Below are positions 52,401 to 63,045 of a stretch of 64,000 nt of DNA, one piece after another. How positions within the stretch are numbered: position 1 is the stretch's first letter; each line of letters begins with the position of its first letter. The stretch spans positions 1-64,000 of the forward strand of contig JAPOYI010000217.1 in assembly GCA_026706665.1 (NCBI GenBank), written 5' to 3'. The stretch comes from Gammaproteobacteria bacterium. Its GTDB lineage: Bacteria > Pseudomonadota > Gammaproteobacteria > Pseudomonadales > Azotimanducaceae. Both the position numbers and the translations under genes were made by a program. The notes below the pieces were generated by a model. It was given only the letters and a program-made list of their open reading frames with translations. It did not search any database and was not told the DNA's origin.

Positions 52401-54020
52401 TCAACGGGGCAGTGCCCGCTTGCGCAGGTCCTTGAGGATTTCCCTGGCTGCGTTGTGGCCCGGGATTCCCGATACGCCGCCTCCGGGATGGCAGCTTGAC
52501 CCGCACATGTACAAACCCGTGAGCGGTCCCCGGTAGTCCGCGTAGTGGGGCGCGGGCCGCTTGAAGAAGAGTTGGTCGAGGGCCAGTTCGCCGTGAAAGA
52601 TATGCCCCTGGGGCAGGTTGACCCGGGCTTCGATGTCCGGCGCCAGCAGAACCTCCTGGGCGATGACGTCGTCCGAGAAGCCGGGTGCGAACCGGTCCAG
52701 CGTCCTGAACACGTTCTGTGTGAAGTTCTCCTTCTCGTCCTCCCAGCGGCCGTTCTTCAATTCGTAGGGTGCGTGGCCGCCGAACAGGTTGACCACGTGC
52801 TTGCCTTCCGGCGCCAGCGTGTCGTCGACGACCGTGGGTACCACCGGGGTCAGGAACGGACTGGATGAATACCAGCCGTGCTTCGCCTCGTCGTAGGCCT
52901 GTTCCAGGTAGTCGATGTCCGGGGCGCAATGGACGTAGGTAGGATAGGTGAAGTCGCCCAGGGCGCCGTCGTCGATGGCTTTCTGCAGGCCGGGGTAGCG
53001 GGGCGGGCGCTCGCAGGCGATGTTGATCTTGAACGCGGTCGAGAAGGTGCGCATGTTGCGGATATCCCGCGGCAGTTCGTCCGGCAGGTGCCGTGCCTCG
53101 ATCATGTTGAGGTAGAGTGCCTTCGCGCTCGCATTGGACACGACGATGTTCGCATCGAATTCGCGGCCGTCTCTCGTGGCGACCCCGCTGACCCGCCCGT
53201 TTTCGACCTTGACCTGCTCGACCCAGGCGCCGGTGACGATCTCCAGCCCGTTCATTCGTCCCGAGGCGGCGATCGCCTCGGTGATCTTTCCCATGCCGCC
53301 GCGGATGAAACCCCAGCCGCCCGCGCCCTCATGCTCTCCCATGATGTGGTGCATGATCACGTAAGCGGAGCCGGGAGTTTTCGGGCCGCCGAAGGTGCCG
53401 ATGGAAGCGTAGTAGGCCAGCACGGCGCGAATGCGCGGGTCCTCGAACCAGCGCCGCAGGTAGTCGTCGGCGCTCATCGTCAGGATGTCGCAGATCTGGA
53501 AAAACCTGCCGCCGATTTTCCGGTACTTCCAGAGGAGTGACCCGATCTGCTTGTACGTCTTCCAGTCTCTTTTTGTCGGGTCGGGCGGCGTTTCGAACAG
53601 CAGTTTCCTTATCACTTCCGCCGCTTCGTACAGGTACGCGTTGAACTCGGGATAGATCGCGGCATCGCGCTCGTTGAATCGCGCGAACGATGCCTGGGTG
53701 CGCGCTATGTCGTCCGAATAGACGATGTAGTCGTCGCCATCCAGGGGACTGAACATGTCCGAGCAGGGCAGGACTTCCAGGCCGTGTTGCTTAAGGTTCA
53801 GTTCGGCGATGATTTTCGGATGCAGGAGGCTCATAAGGTACGAGAACGTGGAGGCTCGGAATCCGGGGTGGAACTCCTGCGTCACGGCGGCGCCGCCGAC
53901 GATGTCGTGCTGCTCGACGACGACAACCTTGAGGCCTGCCTTGGCGAGATAGGCGCCGCAGATGAGGCCATTGTGGCCGCCGCCGATGATCACGACGTCG
54001 TGCTCGCTGTTTGTGCCCAT
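52401..54020 (-). CDS. Phytoene-dehydrogenase-like FAD oxidoreductase (CrtI/NAD(P)-binding type)
   Basis: About 539 residues from ATG 54020 (MGTNSEHDVVIIGGGHNGLI). The FAD motif DVVIIGGGHNGLICGAYLAK near residues 8-27 and the C-terminal PLTGLYMCGSSCHPGGGVSG near 500-519 place it with CrtI-like and related flavin amine oxidase-fold enzymes. The middle part (GGWGFIRGGMGKITEAIAAS) is also typical. No carotenoid genes are adjacent, so the substrate is unknown. It is divergent from the next FAD oxidoreductase, the two sharing a short promoter gap of about 65 bases. Confidence 0.85.
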   Translation of the reverse strand: MGTNSEHDVVIIGGGHNGLICGAYLAKAGLKVVVVEQHDIVGGAAVTQEFHPGFRASTFSYLMSLLHPKIIAELNLKQHGLEVLPCSDMFSPLDGDDYIVYSDDIARTQASFARFNERDAAIYPEFNAYLYEAAEVIRKLLFETPPDPTKRDWKTYKQIGSLLWKYRKIGGRFFQICDILTMSADDYLRRWFEDPRIRAVLAYYASIGTFGGPKTPGSAYVIMHHIMGEHEGAGGWGFIRGGMGKITEAIAASGRMNGLEIVTGAWVEQVKVENGRVSGVATRDGREFDANIVVSNASAKALYLNMIEARHLPDELPRDIRNMRTFSTAFKINIACERPPRYPGLQKAIDDGALGDFTYPTYVHCAPDIDYLEQAYDEAKHGWYSSSPFLTPVVPTVVDDTLAPEGKHVVNLFGGHAPYELKNGRWEDEKENFTQNVFRTLDRFAPGFSDDVIAQEVLLAPDIEARVNLPQGHIFHGELALDQLFFKRPAPHYADYRGPLTGLYMCGSSCHPGGGVSGIPGHNAAREILKDLRKRALPR

Positions 54021-54085
54021 ACTCTTGGTCACCCGTCCGGGACGCACGCATTGTATGTTGCTCCGGCGAGCGATTCGTGGGAGAT

Positions 54086-55456
54086 ATGCGCGACGTCATG
54101 AGTGAATCCGTCCCTGCCGCCCTCGTTTCCTGCACTTGGCGACGCAGCTTCGTCCGGCCGGCCGCCGTGCCGTCGACAGCGGATGTCGTCATCATCGGCG
54201 GCGGCATCATCGGGATTTCCACCGCCTGGTTCCTGGCCCGGGAGGGCCTGGACGTGGTGGTCTGCGAGAAAGGTCTCGTCGCCGGCGAGCAATCGGGCCG
54301 CAACTGGGGCTGGGTGCGGCAGCAGGGGAGGGATGCGCGCGAGATGCCGATGATCGTCGAGTCGCTGCGCATCTGGCGGGAACTCGGAGAGGAAATTGGC
54401 GAGGATGTGGGGTACAGGGAGCAGGGCATCCTGTACCTGGTCGACGACGACCGCCAGCTAGAGCGGTATGCGGGGTGGGTCAAGTCCGCGGAGGACTATG
54501 CCATCGGCACCCGCCTGATCGAGGGAACGGAGTTGCGCCGTCTCGTTCGCGGTTCGACAGTCCCCTGGCGTGGCGCTCTGTACACCGAAAGCGATGGAAG
54601 GGCGGAGCCGCACAAGGCGACGCCCGCGCTAGCGCGCGCAACGAGGCGAGAGGGCGCGACCATTCTCGAATCCTGCGCCGTTCGCGGCATCGAGCCGGCT
54701 GCCGGGCGGGTATCGGCGGTGGTTACGGAACACGGCAGCATCAGGACATCCACCGTACTCTGCGCCGCCGGGGCATGGACATCCATGTTCTGCGGCGCAC
54801 TCGGCATACGGCTGCCGCAATTGCGTCTGCGCGGCACGGTTGCCCGAACCGCTCCCGCGGAGACGGTCTGTGACGGCGCCGTGATTGGCTCTGGACTGGC
54901 GCTCCGCCGGAGGCAGGACGGCGGCTATACCGTGGCGGACGGCGCGATTCTCGACCACGCCATCACTCCGTCCACGTTCCGCTTCGGTTCGAAGTTCATC
55001 GCCGCCCTGCTCATGGATATCGGATCGACGCGCCTGTCGTTCGGACGCGAGTTTTTCGAGGAATGGGCGATGCCGAAGAAATGGCCGCTCGACCGGGTAT
55101 CCCCGTTCGAGCAGTGCCGCGTGCTGGATCCCGATCCGAACCGCAGGACATTGCGAAGGATTCGCAGGAGACTGGACAGGATCTTCCCTCAGCTCGCGGC
55201 CACGCCGATCGCGGAGAGCTGGGCCGGCATGATCGAGGCGACGCCGGACATCATTCCGGTCATCGATGAAGCGGAAGGGCTTCCGGGCTTCTACATGGCC
55301 ACCGGTTTCAGCGGCCACGGATTCGGTATCGGTCCGGGCGCCGGCAAGGCGATCGCGGGGATGTTGACCGGCAACGACAGCGGCATTGACCTGGATGCAT
55401 TTCGCCTGGGGAGATTCTTCGACGGTACGCCCATCCGGCCGCAGACGTCAGTTTGA
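54086..55456 (+). CDS. FAD-dependent oxidoreductase (DAO family)
   Basis: About 456 residues from ATG 54086 (MRDVMSES); the ATG at 54098 is an alternative. The N-terminal dinucleotide motif ADVVIIGGGIIGISTAWFLA near residues 32-51 and the C-terminal GFYMATGFSGHGFGIGPGAG near 405-424 are those of D-amino-acid-oxidase/glycine-oxidase-like enzymes. It would oxidise an amine or amino acid. Upstream frames extend into the divergent gene and are not needed. It is convergent with the next gene, 16 nt apart. Confidence 0.87.
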   Translation: MRDVMSESVPAALVSCTWRRSFVRPAAVPSTADVVIIGGGIIGISTAWFLAREGLDVVVCEKGLVAGEQSGRNWGWVRQQGRDAREMPMIVESLRIWRELGEEIGEDVGYREQGILYLVDDDRQLERYAGWVKSAEDYAIGTRLIEGTELRRLVRGSTVPWRGALYTESDGRAEPHKATPALARATRREGATILESCAVRGIEPAAGRVSAVVTEHGSIRTSTVLCAAGAWTSMFCGALGIRLPQLRLRGTVARTAPAETVCDGAVIGSGLALRRRQDGGYTVADGAILDHAITPSTFRFGSKFIAALLMDIGSTRLSFGREFFEEWAMPKKWPLDRVSPFEQCRVLDPDPNRRTLRRIRRRLDRIFPQLAATPIAESWAGMIEATPDIIPVIDEAEGLPGFYMATGFSGHGFGIGPGAGKAIAGMLTGNDSGIDLDAFRLGRFFDGTPIRPQTSV

Positions 55457-55472
55457 TCCCTGATTGATGGAA

Positions 55473-56411
55473 TCAGTCGTCAAACGGCCAGATTTCGAGA
55501 CCGTGAATGGCGTTCCGGATGTCCATGGTGAGGTTTACTGACCCTACTTTCTGGCTGCGGTCCAGGTCGTAGAGACTGATGGTTGACGGCGACGAACCGC
55601 CAGCCACGAAGGATTCGCCGACGGGACACAACCCGCGGCCAAAGCCCTGGCGCGCGACCCTGGAGTCGTCGACGCCCGCAAACTCGATTTCATTCGGATC
55701 GTATGTCTCGATCCTGAACGCGACAGTTCCGCCGTCGCGACCGGCATAGCGGACGCAGTCACTCTCGGTGTCGTTGAACAACAGTCCGTCGCGGTAGGGA
55801 CGCGCGTTGTGGGCCCCCGCTGGCAAAGAGCACACTTCGCTTACCTGCATTTTGCTGTCGAGATGCAGGAGGGCATGGGTATGCAGGCCGGAAAAATAGA
55901 TCCCGGTCTGGTCGACATGCACCATGTTGATATGAAACGTGTTGACCGGCCGCGGGCCCATGTTCGAGCGCGGGTCGAACGTGTGGCCGCCCCATGCGTC
56001 GTATGGCTTTTGCAGGTGGAAGCCCCAGACGTACTGTTCGGACTTGAGGTCGAAGGCGAGTAGGCTGTCGAAGCCCGTTGAGGTGAGGAACAGGGTCTGT
56101 TCCATGCGACAGATCTCATGGCAGTGCTTCAGATACCTGTTTCGGTGCGAGTCCTGTATCTGGAAGCTGCGGTCGTAGCGGAAAAGCTCATCGCTCGCGG
56201 CGATGAATATGTCTTCACCGTTGAACTCGATACCCCGCAGACCGCGGTCGGCACCCCGGCCCTCGAAGTCGATGCCGCTCGCGTTCCAGTCGACGTGCTG
56301 GACGACCTCGCGTTCCTCGAAGTCGACCGTGTAAACGCCGCCGTGGCTCTCTCCCTGCTGGGTGCCACGGACGACGGACGTCGCGATGAGCTTCGGTAGT
56401 TGGATATTCAT
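55473..56411 (-). CDS. Beta-propeller-like hypothetical protein (DUF4915-like)
   Basis: The 312-residue protein has repeated short strands with Gly/Asp turns, for example GGVYTVDFEEREVVQHVDWN, GRGADRGLRGIEFNGEDIFI and LFLTSTGFDSLLAFDLKSEQ, in the style of a beta-propeller. It resembles DUF4915-like proteins; this is from memory. Several conserved-looking His residues occur (LKHCHEICRMEQ, HTFDPRSNMG, HINMVHVDQT), so a metal site is possible. No signal peptide. Function unknown. Its start lies in a gap of nearly 390 bases before the large STAND gene. Confidence 0.62.
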   Translation of the reverse strand: MNIQLPKLIATSVVRGTQQGESHGGVYTVDFEEREVVQHVDWNASGIDFEGRGADRGLRGIEFNGEDIFIAASDELFRYDRSFQIQDSHRNRYLKHCHEICRMEQTLFLTSTGFDSLLAFDLKSEQYVWGFHLQKPYDAWGGHTFDPRSNMGPRPVNTFHINMVHVDQTGIYFSGLHTHALLHLDSKMQVSEVCSLPAGAHNARPYRDGLLFNDTESDCVRYAGRDGGTVAFRIETYDPNEIEFAGVDDSRVARQGFGRGLCPVGESFVAGGSSPSTISLYDLDRSQKVGSVNLTMDIRNAIHGLEIWPFDD

Positions 56412-56564
56412 GTTGCGGGTTCACATTACTACCTTCCGTCGGAGTTCTCAGTCCCGGATACCTCTTCGTACCTGAATCCGTGTCATCTCGCGCAACGTAC
56501 GGCCCGACGTGCCCACTCGTCCAAGTAGGCGATGTAAGTCATTCGGGGCTCCAAATACACGAAA

Positions 56565-56584
56565 GCCCGCACTCGCGTGCGGGC
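56565..56584 (+). terminator. Perfect 8-bp stem hairpin without T-tract
   Basis: gcccgcac, tcgc, gtgcgggc forms an eight-base stem with a four-base loop. It resembles a factor-independent terminator stem, but it is followed by ctcggaaa rather than a run of T, so termination is only possible. It lies between the propeller gene and the STAND gene. Confidence 0.45.
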
Positions 56585-56730
56585 CTCGGAAAGAGGGCAG
56601 GAATCTTCCAGCGCCTCAAACGAGACTTTAGTTCACCATCGATTCTTGAGTCAAAAACTCTCTGTGTGCGCCCCAGACGCGCTTTGGTTTTAGGTGTGAT
56701 TGATTGGCGGCATGCGGGGCGGAAGATCAG

Positions 56731-56766
56731 TTGACTCTATGTATTCAATAGAACACCATAATGGTG
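56731..56766 (+). promoter_or_regulatory. Likely promoter/operator of the HTH-nuclease-STAND gene
   Basis: A ttgact box (56731-56736) resembles a -35 element and cataat (56757-56762) a -10 element, though the spacing of 20 is long. Over the -10 lies a perfect inverted repeat caccat-a-atggtg at 56754-56766, thirty bases before the ATG. An HTH domain at the start of the gene product makes autoregulation through this palindrome plausible. Confidence 0.45.
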
Positions 56767-56796
56767 CTTTATTTTTTATAAACACCTTAAAGGCAA

Positions 56797-59700
56797 ATGG
56801 CTCAAGATTCGATGACTTCCGATGAAATCCGCGAAATTCGGACGAGGCTCGGCCTTACCTAGGCCGAAGCTGGGATTATCCTTGGTGGTGGGCCACGCGC
56901 GTTTGCGAAGTATGAGGCTGGCCACGTCAAGCCGTCCGCTGGGTTCGTCAGGCTGCTCCGACTGCTCGACCGCGATCCATCGGCCCTTTCATCCGTAGGG
57001 GGCGAACGCCGCCGACCGAACCCCGCATTGGCCGACACGCCGTTCACGTCTACGGGAGAGGACGTAATGCGTCTTCGGGAGTGGGAGATGCCGCAGTTTC
57101 TTCGCTCACTCCTTCACGCGGAAGCGGAAGCGAACGGCCTGCCAGCCGATGACATCCATGTTGCGGAACGCTTTTCTGCCCCCGATGGCGGCGAGGACGC
57201 ACACATCTGTTGGGAAGGGGATCCGGATCGGACTCCCCACCTACCCGCCCGCTTCACGCAGTTTCAGATCAAGACGGGGGATATCACCCCGGCGAGAGCT
57301 GCTAAGGAGGTCCTGACAAAGGACGGATCCCTAAAAGAGATGGTCCGAATTGCCCTCGAAGCGGGCGCACACTACGTGCTCCTTTGCACTCAATCTCTCA
57401 CGGCGAAGAAGGCTCAGAACATTGAGAAGAAAATTCGAGAGTCAGTTCGCGGAGTCGGTCTCTGCGTAGTCCGGGAACGCATCCACGTTCGGGATGCTGA
57501 CCAACTCGCCGCGTGGACCAACAACTACCCGGCCCTCGTCGCCTGGCTCAAGGAAAGAACCCGGTCCACGTCCACAGGACCGTTCCGGTCGTGGGCCCAA
57601 TGGGCTGATCAGCCGGAACACCTGTTCTCTCCCTTTGTGGACGACGAGCGGCTGCCCGCATTGAAGACCTGCATCATCTCGAAGGTCGTCCGGCCGGGGA
57701 CGTTCGTACGCGTTGTGGGTGCTGCGGGTGTGGGTAAGTCTCGGCTCGCTGTTGAGAGTTTTCGTACCCCCGACGACAAAGATGCCGACAATCAGGACAT
57801 CCCGATGCACGAATTCGTGCTTTATAGCGACCAGTCCGAAGTTGAGGAGACCTCCATCTGTGGCGCGGTAAAGAAGCTGGCGGATACGGGAGCCCGCGCA
57901 ATAGTTGTTGTCGACGACTGTCCGCAGAGAACGCACCAACGGCTCGTGGGAATGATCATCGGACCGCGTAGCCGACTCTCGCTGATCACTATTGACAACG
58001 ACGAAGCCTACTCTGCCAGCGCCCATGACAGTTCCACTTTCCTCGTCGATCACGCTCCGCCGTCAGTCACCGAAGGCATCATTGACAGCGAATTGCCCAG
58101 TCTGTCATCCGAGGACCGACGGCGCCTGCTCCTGTTCTCCTTCGGATTTCCGGCAGTTGCAGTCCGTGTGGCCAGCGCGTGGGCCAAACACGAGCCGATA
58201 CCTTACTCAACGGACATGGATTTCGTGGAAGCTTTCGTCACTGGGCGAACCGATACGGAACCGGACCTCGCCGTAAAAACAGCCATGCTGATTGCGGCAT
58301 TCGGCACGGTCCGACACCCTCTCCCCGACAGTCAGGCGGGCGACCTTTCCCGATGGGGACGCCAGATCACTCCGCAGGACATGCACGTAGCGATCGAGGA
58401 GCTAGTCGATCGGGGCGTGGTTCAGCGGCGTGGCGGGCTAGTTGTCCTGCAACCTCGTCCGGTGGCGATGCGATTGACCGAACGCCAGTGGCGGGAGTGG
58501 AGTCGCGAACAGCGGATAGAACTTCTGACCGGCGATGTGGATCCGCACCTCAAAGTCAGCGCCGCACGGCAGCTTGAGTGGCTCAACGATACCGATGTTG
58601 CCAAGGAGGTGGCGACCGTCGCCTTGCGCCCCAATGGTCCCCTTGATGCCTACGAACGGCTGTGCCGACCAGGGAATGCCTCGGTACTCCATCACTTGGC
58701 TGCCATAGATGCGCAACTCGCTGTTGACTGCATTGGTCGGGCTTTGGACGAGGTGACCGATCTCCGAGATGTGGACCGCGAGATTCGAAGAGACTTGGTT
58801 GAAACGATTGAACGCCTCGCGTTCCCTGCCGATACTTTCGACGAGGCGGCATCCGTCATGTTGCGTCTCGCCGTCGCCGAGACTGAACACGCCATCTCCA
58901 ACAACGCGACCGGTCAGTTCGCCGCGTTGTTCCCCCGGTTGGGAGGCGCGACGGAAGCAGATGGCTGCACACGCATCATGTTCCTTCGCTTTGCGGCGAA
59001 CACCAACGACTCGCGCCAGCGGGCGGTTGTCGTCAATGCCCTGCTCGCGGGTATCAAGATGAGCAATACGCGTTGGATTGGTGCCGAGACTCACGGGTCG
59101 CGTCCCGCGCTGGAGCCTTGGGTGCCCCCGACACGAAAGGACGCGGTCCAATATGTGACCGCATGCGTTGAACTCCTGACGCATGAGGCAATCGTCGACG
59201 ACGAAGTTGGCCGGGAAGCCAAGACTGGACTTGGACTTGAACTACGGTCTCTGGTCTCGTTCGGCTTGATCGACGACATCGAGAGAGTCGCAAATGACGT
59301 GTGTATCGCTACCGGGGGTTGGTCCGAAGCGATCAAGAGTCTCGGCCACTTCATCCGGTTTGACGCGGACCGTGCTGCGCCGGGTGTTGCCGAACGTGCG
59401 CACACCTTGATCGAGACTTTAGGACCGACGACGCTGTCCGACCGCATCCATGATCTCGTGTCCAACATGCCTTGGGACTATCCTCTCGGCGAGAACCTCG
59501 ATTACGACGAGCAGGCCAGACGCCAAATCGAGACCGTGCATTCCGTCGCTGCCGATGCCCTATCCCAGCCACCTGTCCTCAGAGACCATGTTCCGAAACT
59601 CTGTCGTGGATCCCAGCGATGGGCTGGTGTTTTCGGGGAGTTCCTCGGCGCACGAATCGATTCGCCGAAAGACTGGCTGCAACGCATCGCAACTGCGATT

Positions 59701-60834
59701 CAGGAGACGCCCGACGAGGAACAGAACTTCGACCTCCTTGCAGGATTCCTCAAGGGTCTGTCAGAGCGCGACTCGGACACCGTCGATGCTTTCAAACGCC
59801 ATGTCGCCGAGTCGCCTGACTTGGCACGCTCCCTGCCGTCGATCTGTTCTCGTCTCGGACTAACTGATGGCGACATTCCTTTGGCCGTCGACGCCCTCCG
59901 CGCAGGCTTGCTTCCGCCGTGGTCGCTGAGGCTCTGGTCATTCGGCGGCGGACTCTCGAACATGCCAATAGAGTCACTGCCTTCGCTCCTTGATGAGCTG
60001 ATTGATCACGGTACGGAGGGGGTCTTCACTGCGGTAGATATGATTGGGATGATTGCCCACGGGGATCACCAGCGCCTTGACGCCCTGAGGTCTCAAATCA
60101 CGGAGTTGGCGAGGTCCATCGTGCATGCCGATCTCCTGCCTCACGATACGATGATCGATTATCATGCAACCACCGTTCTCGGGTGGCTCCTTGATCAGGG
60201 TCGCAACGACGATGATGCGTGCGCTCTTGCGCTGATCCTCTCCAGCGGATTCGCTGACGGCGAGGTATCGCATTGCGTCATGGGGCTGATTTCACCCCTG
60301 CTCCCGCATCTCCTCTCCGGGTTCCCCGAGATCGCGTGGCCTCTGATCGGCCAACGTTTGATGAAGCAAGACTTTGCAGCTTGGCACATCCACAATGTTC
60401 TTGCTGGTGCGGATTCGGTTCATGATGACTCTTCGCCACCCATCCTGAGTCTGCCCGCAGACACGCTCTTTGCATGGTGCGGCGCTCATCCGGAAGAAGC
60501 TCCGGCCTGTGCGGCGCAGATGCTGCCGTTCCTGTCTTCTGATCACGCGGACGGAACTGAGCCGTCATTGCATCCTCTCTTCCGGCGTTTGCTCGACGAG
60601 TTCGGTGACCGAGAGGATGTGCTGGAGGCCGGATGGTCGAATATGCACTCGTTCACTTGGTCGGGTTCGCTCACGACCTACTTCGCACGGTATCTGGGGC
60701 CTCTCGAAACCTTGCACGATCATCCGATCCCGCGCGTGGCGCGATGGGCCAAGCGAATGGGCCGTCTACTTGAACGGGAGATCAAACAAGAAAGCGCCCG
60801 CGACGACGAGTACGAGGCCAGTTGGGAGATATAG
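56797..60834 (+). CDS. HTH - nuclease-like - STAND NTPase giant protein, interrupted by an in-frame amber codon
   Basis: An open frame from ATG 56797 encodes MAQDSMTSDEIREIRTRLGL then T and a TAG at 56860-56862, where HTH proteins of this type carry Gln (TQAEAG). In the same frame it continues AEAGIILGGGPRAFAKYEAG through the HTH, then about 1270 further residues to 60834. From TTG 57028 the product would still be 1268 residues. Next comes a PD-(D/E)XK-like segment (DGGEDAHICW ... FTQFQIKTGD, near 57178-57275), then Walker A VVGAAGVGKSRLAVES (near 57710-57757), Walker B RAIVVVDDCPQ (near 57895), and about 800 residues of helical, repeat-like C terminus. This is the plan of an Avs-like antiviral STAND protein: effector nuclease, NTPase, sensor. 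A CAG to TAG change is one transition. Confidence 0.72.
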
Positions 60835-61042
60835 CGGAAATCGGACCCCTTCAACAGCCTCAGCATGCGACCCGTCGCCGTGGATTACATGGTTCTGGGT
60901 AAGGGCACGCAGGGCAAGGCGGTGCCGCGTCCTTCCATGCAACTTGGTGCAAACCTGCCTCCTGCGGCTGCGCCTCAGCAGCGACCGCAAGCCCGGTCGT
61001 TGGTAGAATCGCGTACGGTGCCACAGACGGACAACCGTCCCC

Positions 61043-62626
61043 ATGCCTCCAAAGAGACTCCGCTCCGCGTCCCCTAAGACCCGATCCCCCATCGGCATCG
61101 ACGAATCCGAACTCTGGGCCACCGCGAACACGTTGCGTGGCTCGATGGACGCCGCCGAATACAAGCACGTCGTGCTCGGCTTGGTCTTTCTCAAGTACAT
61201 CTCCGACGCCTTCGAGGAGAGGCACGCCGGCGTACTCGCTGAGTGGGGTCCAGAAGCGGCGGAAGACCCCGACGAGTACACCGCCGAAAGCATCTTCTGG
61301 GTCCCGCCGGAAGCGCGATGGGCGCATCTGAAGGCGCAGGCGCGGCAGCCCACCATTGGTCAGCTTGTGGACGATGCGATGGCTGGCGTCGAGCGGGACA
61401 ACCCGGTGCTCAAGGATGTCCTGCCAAAGGACTACGCACGCCCGGCGCTCGACAAGCAGCGTCTTGGCCAACTCATCGACATGGTTGCCAACATCGCCGT
61501 GGGTGACGAGGACGCCCGGTCTAATGACGTGCTCGGTCGCGTGTACGAGTACTTTCTCGGTCAGTTCGCCAGCGCGGAGGGCAAGAAGGGAGGAGAGTTC
61601 TACACACCGCGCTGCGTCGTGCGGCTGCTGGTCGAGATGCTCGAACCGTACTCGGGCCGCGTCTACGATCCGTGCTGTGGCTCGTCCGGGATGTTCGTGC
61701 AGTCGGTCGAGTTCATCGAGGCGCACGCCACGGGCAACGGTAATGGCGGCAAGGCCCGTGGAGAAATCTCCATATACGGCCAAGAGTCCAATTACACCAC
61801 TTGGCGCCTCGCGAAGATGAATCTCGCCATTCGCGGCATCGAGGGCCAGGTCGCCCACGGGGACAGCTTCCACAACGACCGCTATCCCGATCTCCGGGCG
61901 GACTTCATCCTCGCCAATCCGCCCTTCAACGTGAAGGACTGGGGCGGTGAGCGCCTCGCCGACGACAGACGATGGCAGTATGGGGTGCCACCGAAGGGAA
62001 ACGCCAACTTCGCCTGGGTACAACACATCATGCACCACCTCGCACCGGGCGGGATCGCGGGATTCGTGCTCGCCAACGGGTCCATGTCGTCGAACCAGTC
62101 CGGGGAGGGGGAGATTCGCAGGAACCTCATCGAGGCCGACCTCGTGGACTGCATGGTCGCCCTGCCGGGCCAACTCTTCTACTCCACGCAGATCCCGGCG
62201 TGCCTGTGGTTCCTGGCGCGGGACCGAACTGGCGGCAGGCTGAGCGACAGGCGAGGCGAGGTCCTGTTCATCGACGCCCGCCAACTCGGGAGCATGGTGG
62301 ACCGCACGCATCGGGAGTTCGCCGCAGACGACATCGCCCGGATCGCCGACACCTACCATCGCTGGCGAGCCGAGACCGAGGAATACGAGGATGCGCCCGG
62401 TTTCTGCCGTAGCGTTTCGCTGGACGAGTTGCGTCGGCACGACCATGTCCTTACACCGGGACGTTACGTTGGGGCACCGCCCCAGGAGGACGATGGCGAT
62501 CCCTTCGCAGAGAAGATGCAGCGCCTTGTCGCGGACTTGCACAAGCAGCAGGCGGAGGGCGTGCGCCTCGACGCGGCCATCACCGCGAATCTCGAAGCGC
62601 TGGGATTCCCTGCGGAACGACCGTGA
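61043..62626 (+). CDS. hsdM: Type I restriction-modification DNA methyltransferase subunit
   Basis: The 527-residue protein is HsdM, the adenine-N6 methyltransferase of a Type I system. The N-terminal helical domain reads [20 protein letters not shown] near residues 35-54; [16 protein letters not shown] near 186-201 leads into motif [19 protein letters not shown] near 208-225, and motif IV NPPF lies in [13 protein letters not shown] near 287-299. It uses SAM and works with HsdS. Start ATG 61043. Its stop overlaps the GTG of the HEPN gene by 4 nt. No hsdR gene is inside the window. Confidence 0.95.
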   Translation: MPPKRLRSASPKTRSPIGIDESELWATANTLRGSMDAAEYKHVVLGLVFLKYISDAFEERHAGVLAEWGPEAAEDPDEYTAESIFWVPPEARWAHLKAQARQPTIGQLVDDAMAGVERDNPVLKDVLPKDYARPALDKQRLGQLIDMVANIAVGDEDARSNDVLGRVYEYFLGQFASAEGKKGGEFYTPRCVVRLLVEMLEPYSGRVYDPCCGSSGMFVQSVEFIEAHATGNGNGGKARGEISIYGQESNYTTWRLAKMNLAIRGIEGQVAHGDSFHNDRYPDLRADFILANPPFNVKDWGGERLADDRRWQYGVPPKGNANFAWVQHIMHHLAPGGIAGFVLANGSMSSNQSGEGEIRRNLIEADLVDCMVALPGQLFYSTQIPACLWFLARDRTGGRLSDRRGEVLFIDARQLGSMVDRTHREFAADDIARIADTYHRWRAETEEYEDAPGFCRSVSLDELRRHDHVLTPGRYVGAPPQEDDGDPFAEKMQRLVADLHKQQAEGVRLDAAITANLEALGFPAERP

Positions 62627-63045
62627 GCATTGACACCACTTTCCTGCGCCGCTGCATCGCATCGCTCGAACGCGCGACACGGGAGATCGGAGGATTCGAG
62701 ACCGATGACATTCTGTATGACATCTACCGGGCCGCCTGTGTCAAGGAGTTCGAACTCGTACTCGAGCAGGGCGGAAAGCTGCTCCGCAAGCGGCTCGCCG
62801 CCTATTTCGCAACCAACCGTCAGGCCGACCGCCTCAACTTCAAGGATCTCTTTCGCCACGCAGCCCGCCACGATCTGATCGACGCGGAGGCAGTCGAGCG
62901 GTGGCTGCGCTACCGCGACAACCGCAACGACACGGCCCACGACTACGGTGAGGGATTTGCCGAAACCACCCTAAAGCTGCTGCCGGACTTCATTGAGGAC
63001 GCCAAAACGCTCGCTGACATGATCGAAGAAGGGAACGATGGCTGA
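62623..63045 (+). CDS. HEPN-type nucleotidyltransferase-partner protein
   Basis: The 140-residue protein matches the nucleotidyltransferase substrate-binding (HI0074-like) HEPN group. It is all-helical: [18 protein letters not shown] near the start, [20 protein letters not shown] near 41-60, and the RNase-like motif [11 protein letters not shown] with R101 and H106 (Arg-x4-His). Start GTG 62623 overlaps hsdM by 4 nt, and its end overlaps the next gene by 8 nt. It is therefore inserted between hsdM and hsdS in one transcript. As a HEPN/MNT toxin pair it may be a safety device linked to the restriction system. Confidence 0.87.
   Translation: MSIDTTFLRRCIASLERATREIGGFETDDILYDIYRAACVKEFELVLEQGGKLLRKRLAAYFATNRQADRLNFKDLFRHAARHDLIDAEAVERWLRYRDNRNDTAHDYGEGFAETTLKLLPDFIEDAKTLADMIEEGNDG

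Larger units (their letters stand above)
56412..56796. other. Intergenic region, left border of the second defence block
   Basis: No gene is seen. It holds a perfect hairpin (56565-56584), and from about 56690 becomes AT-rich, leading to a likely promoter and operator just before the HTH-nuclease-STAND gene. The change in base composition suggests an island border. Confidence 0.5.

Noticed and set aside
56412..56564. Possible tRNA remnant upstream of the hairpin (tcattcggggctcca)
   Set aside because: No T-loop consensus or acceptor-stem pairing could be found, so it is not called as a tRNA.
60860..62680. A 606-codon minus-strand frame opposite hsdM
   Set aside because: It lies over hsdM, whose motifs are unmistakable; the antisense product shows no domain.
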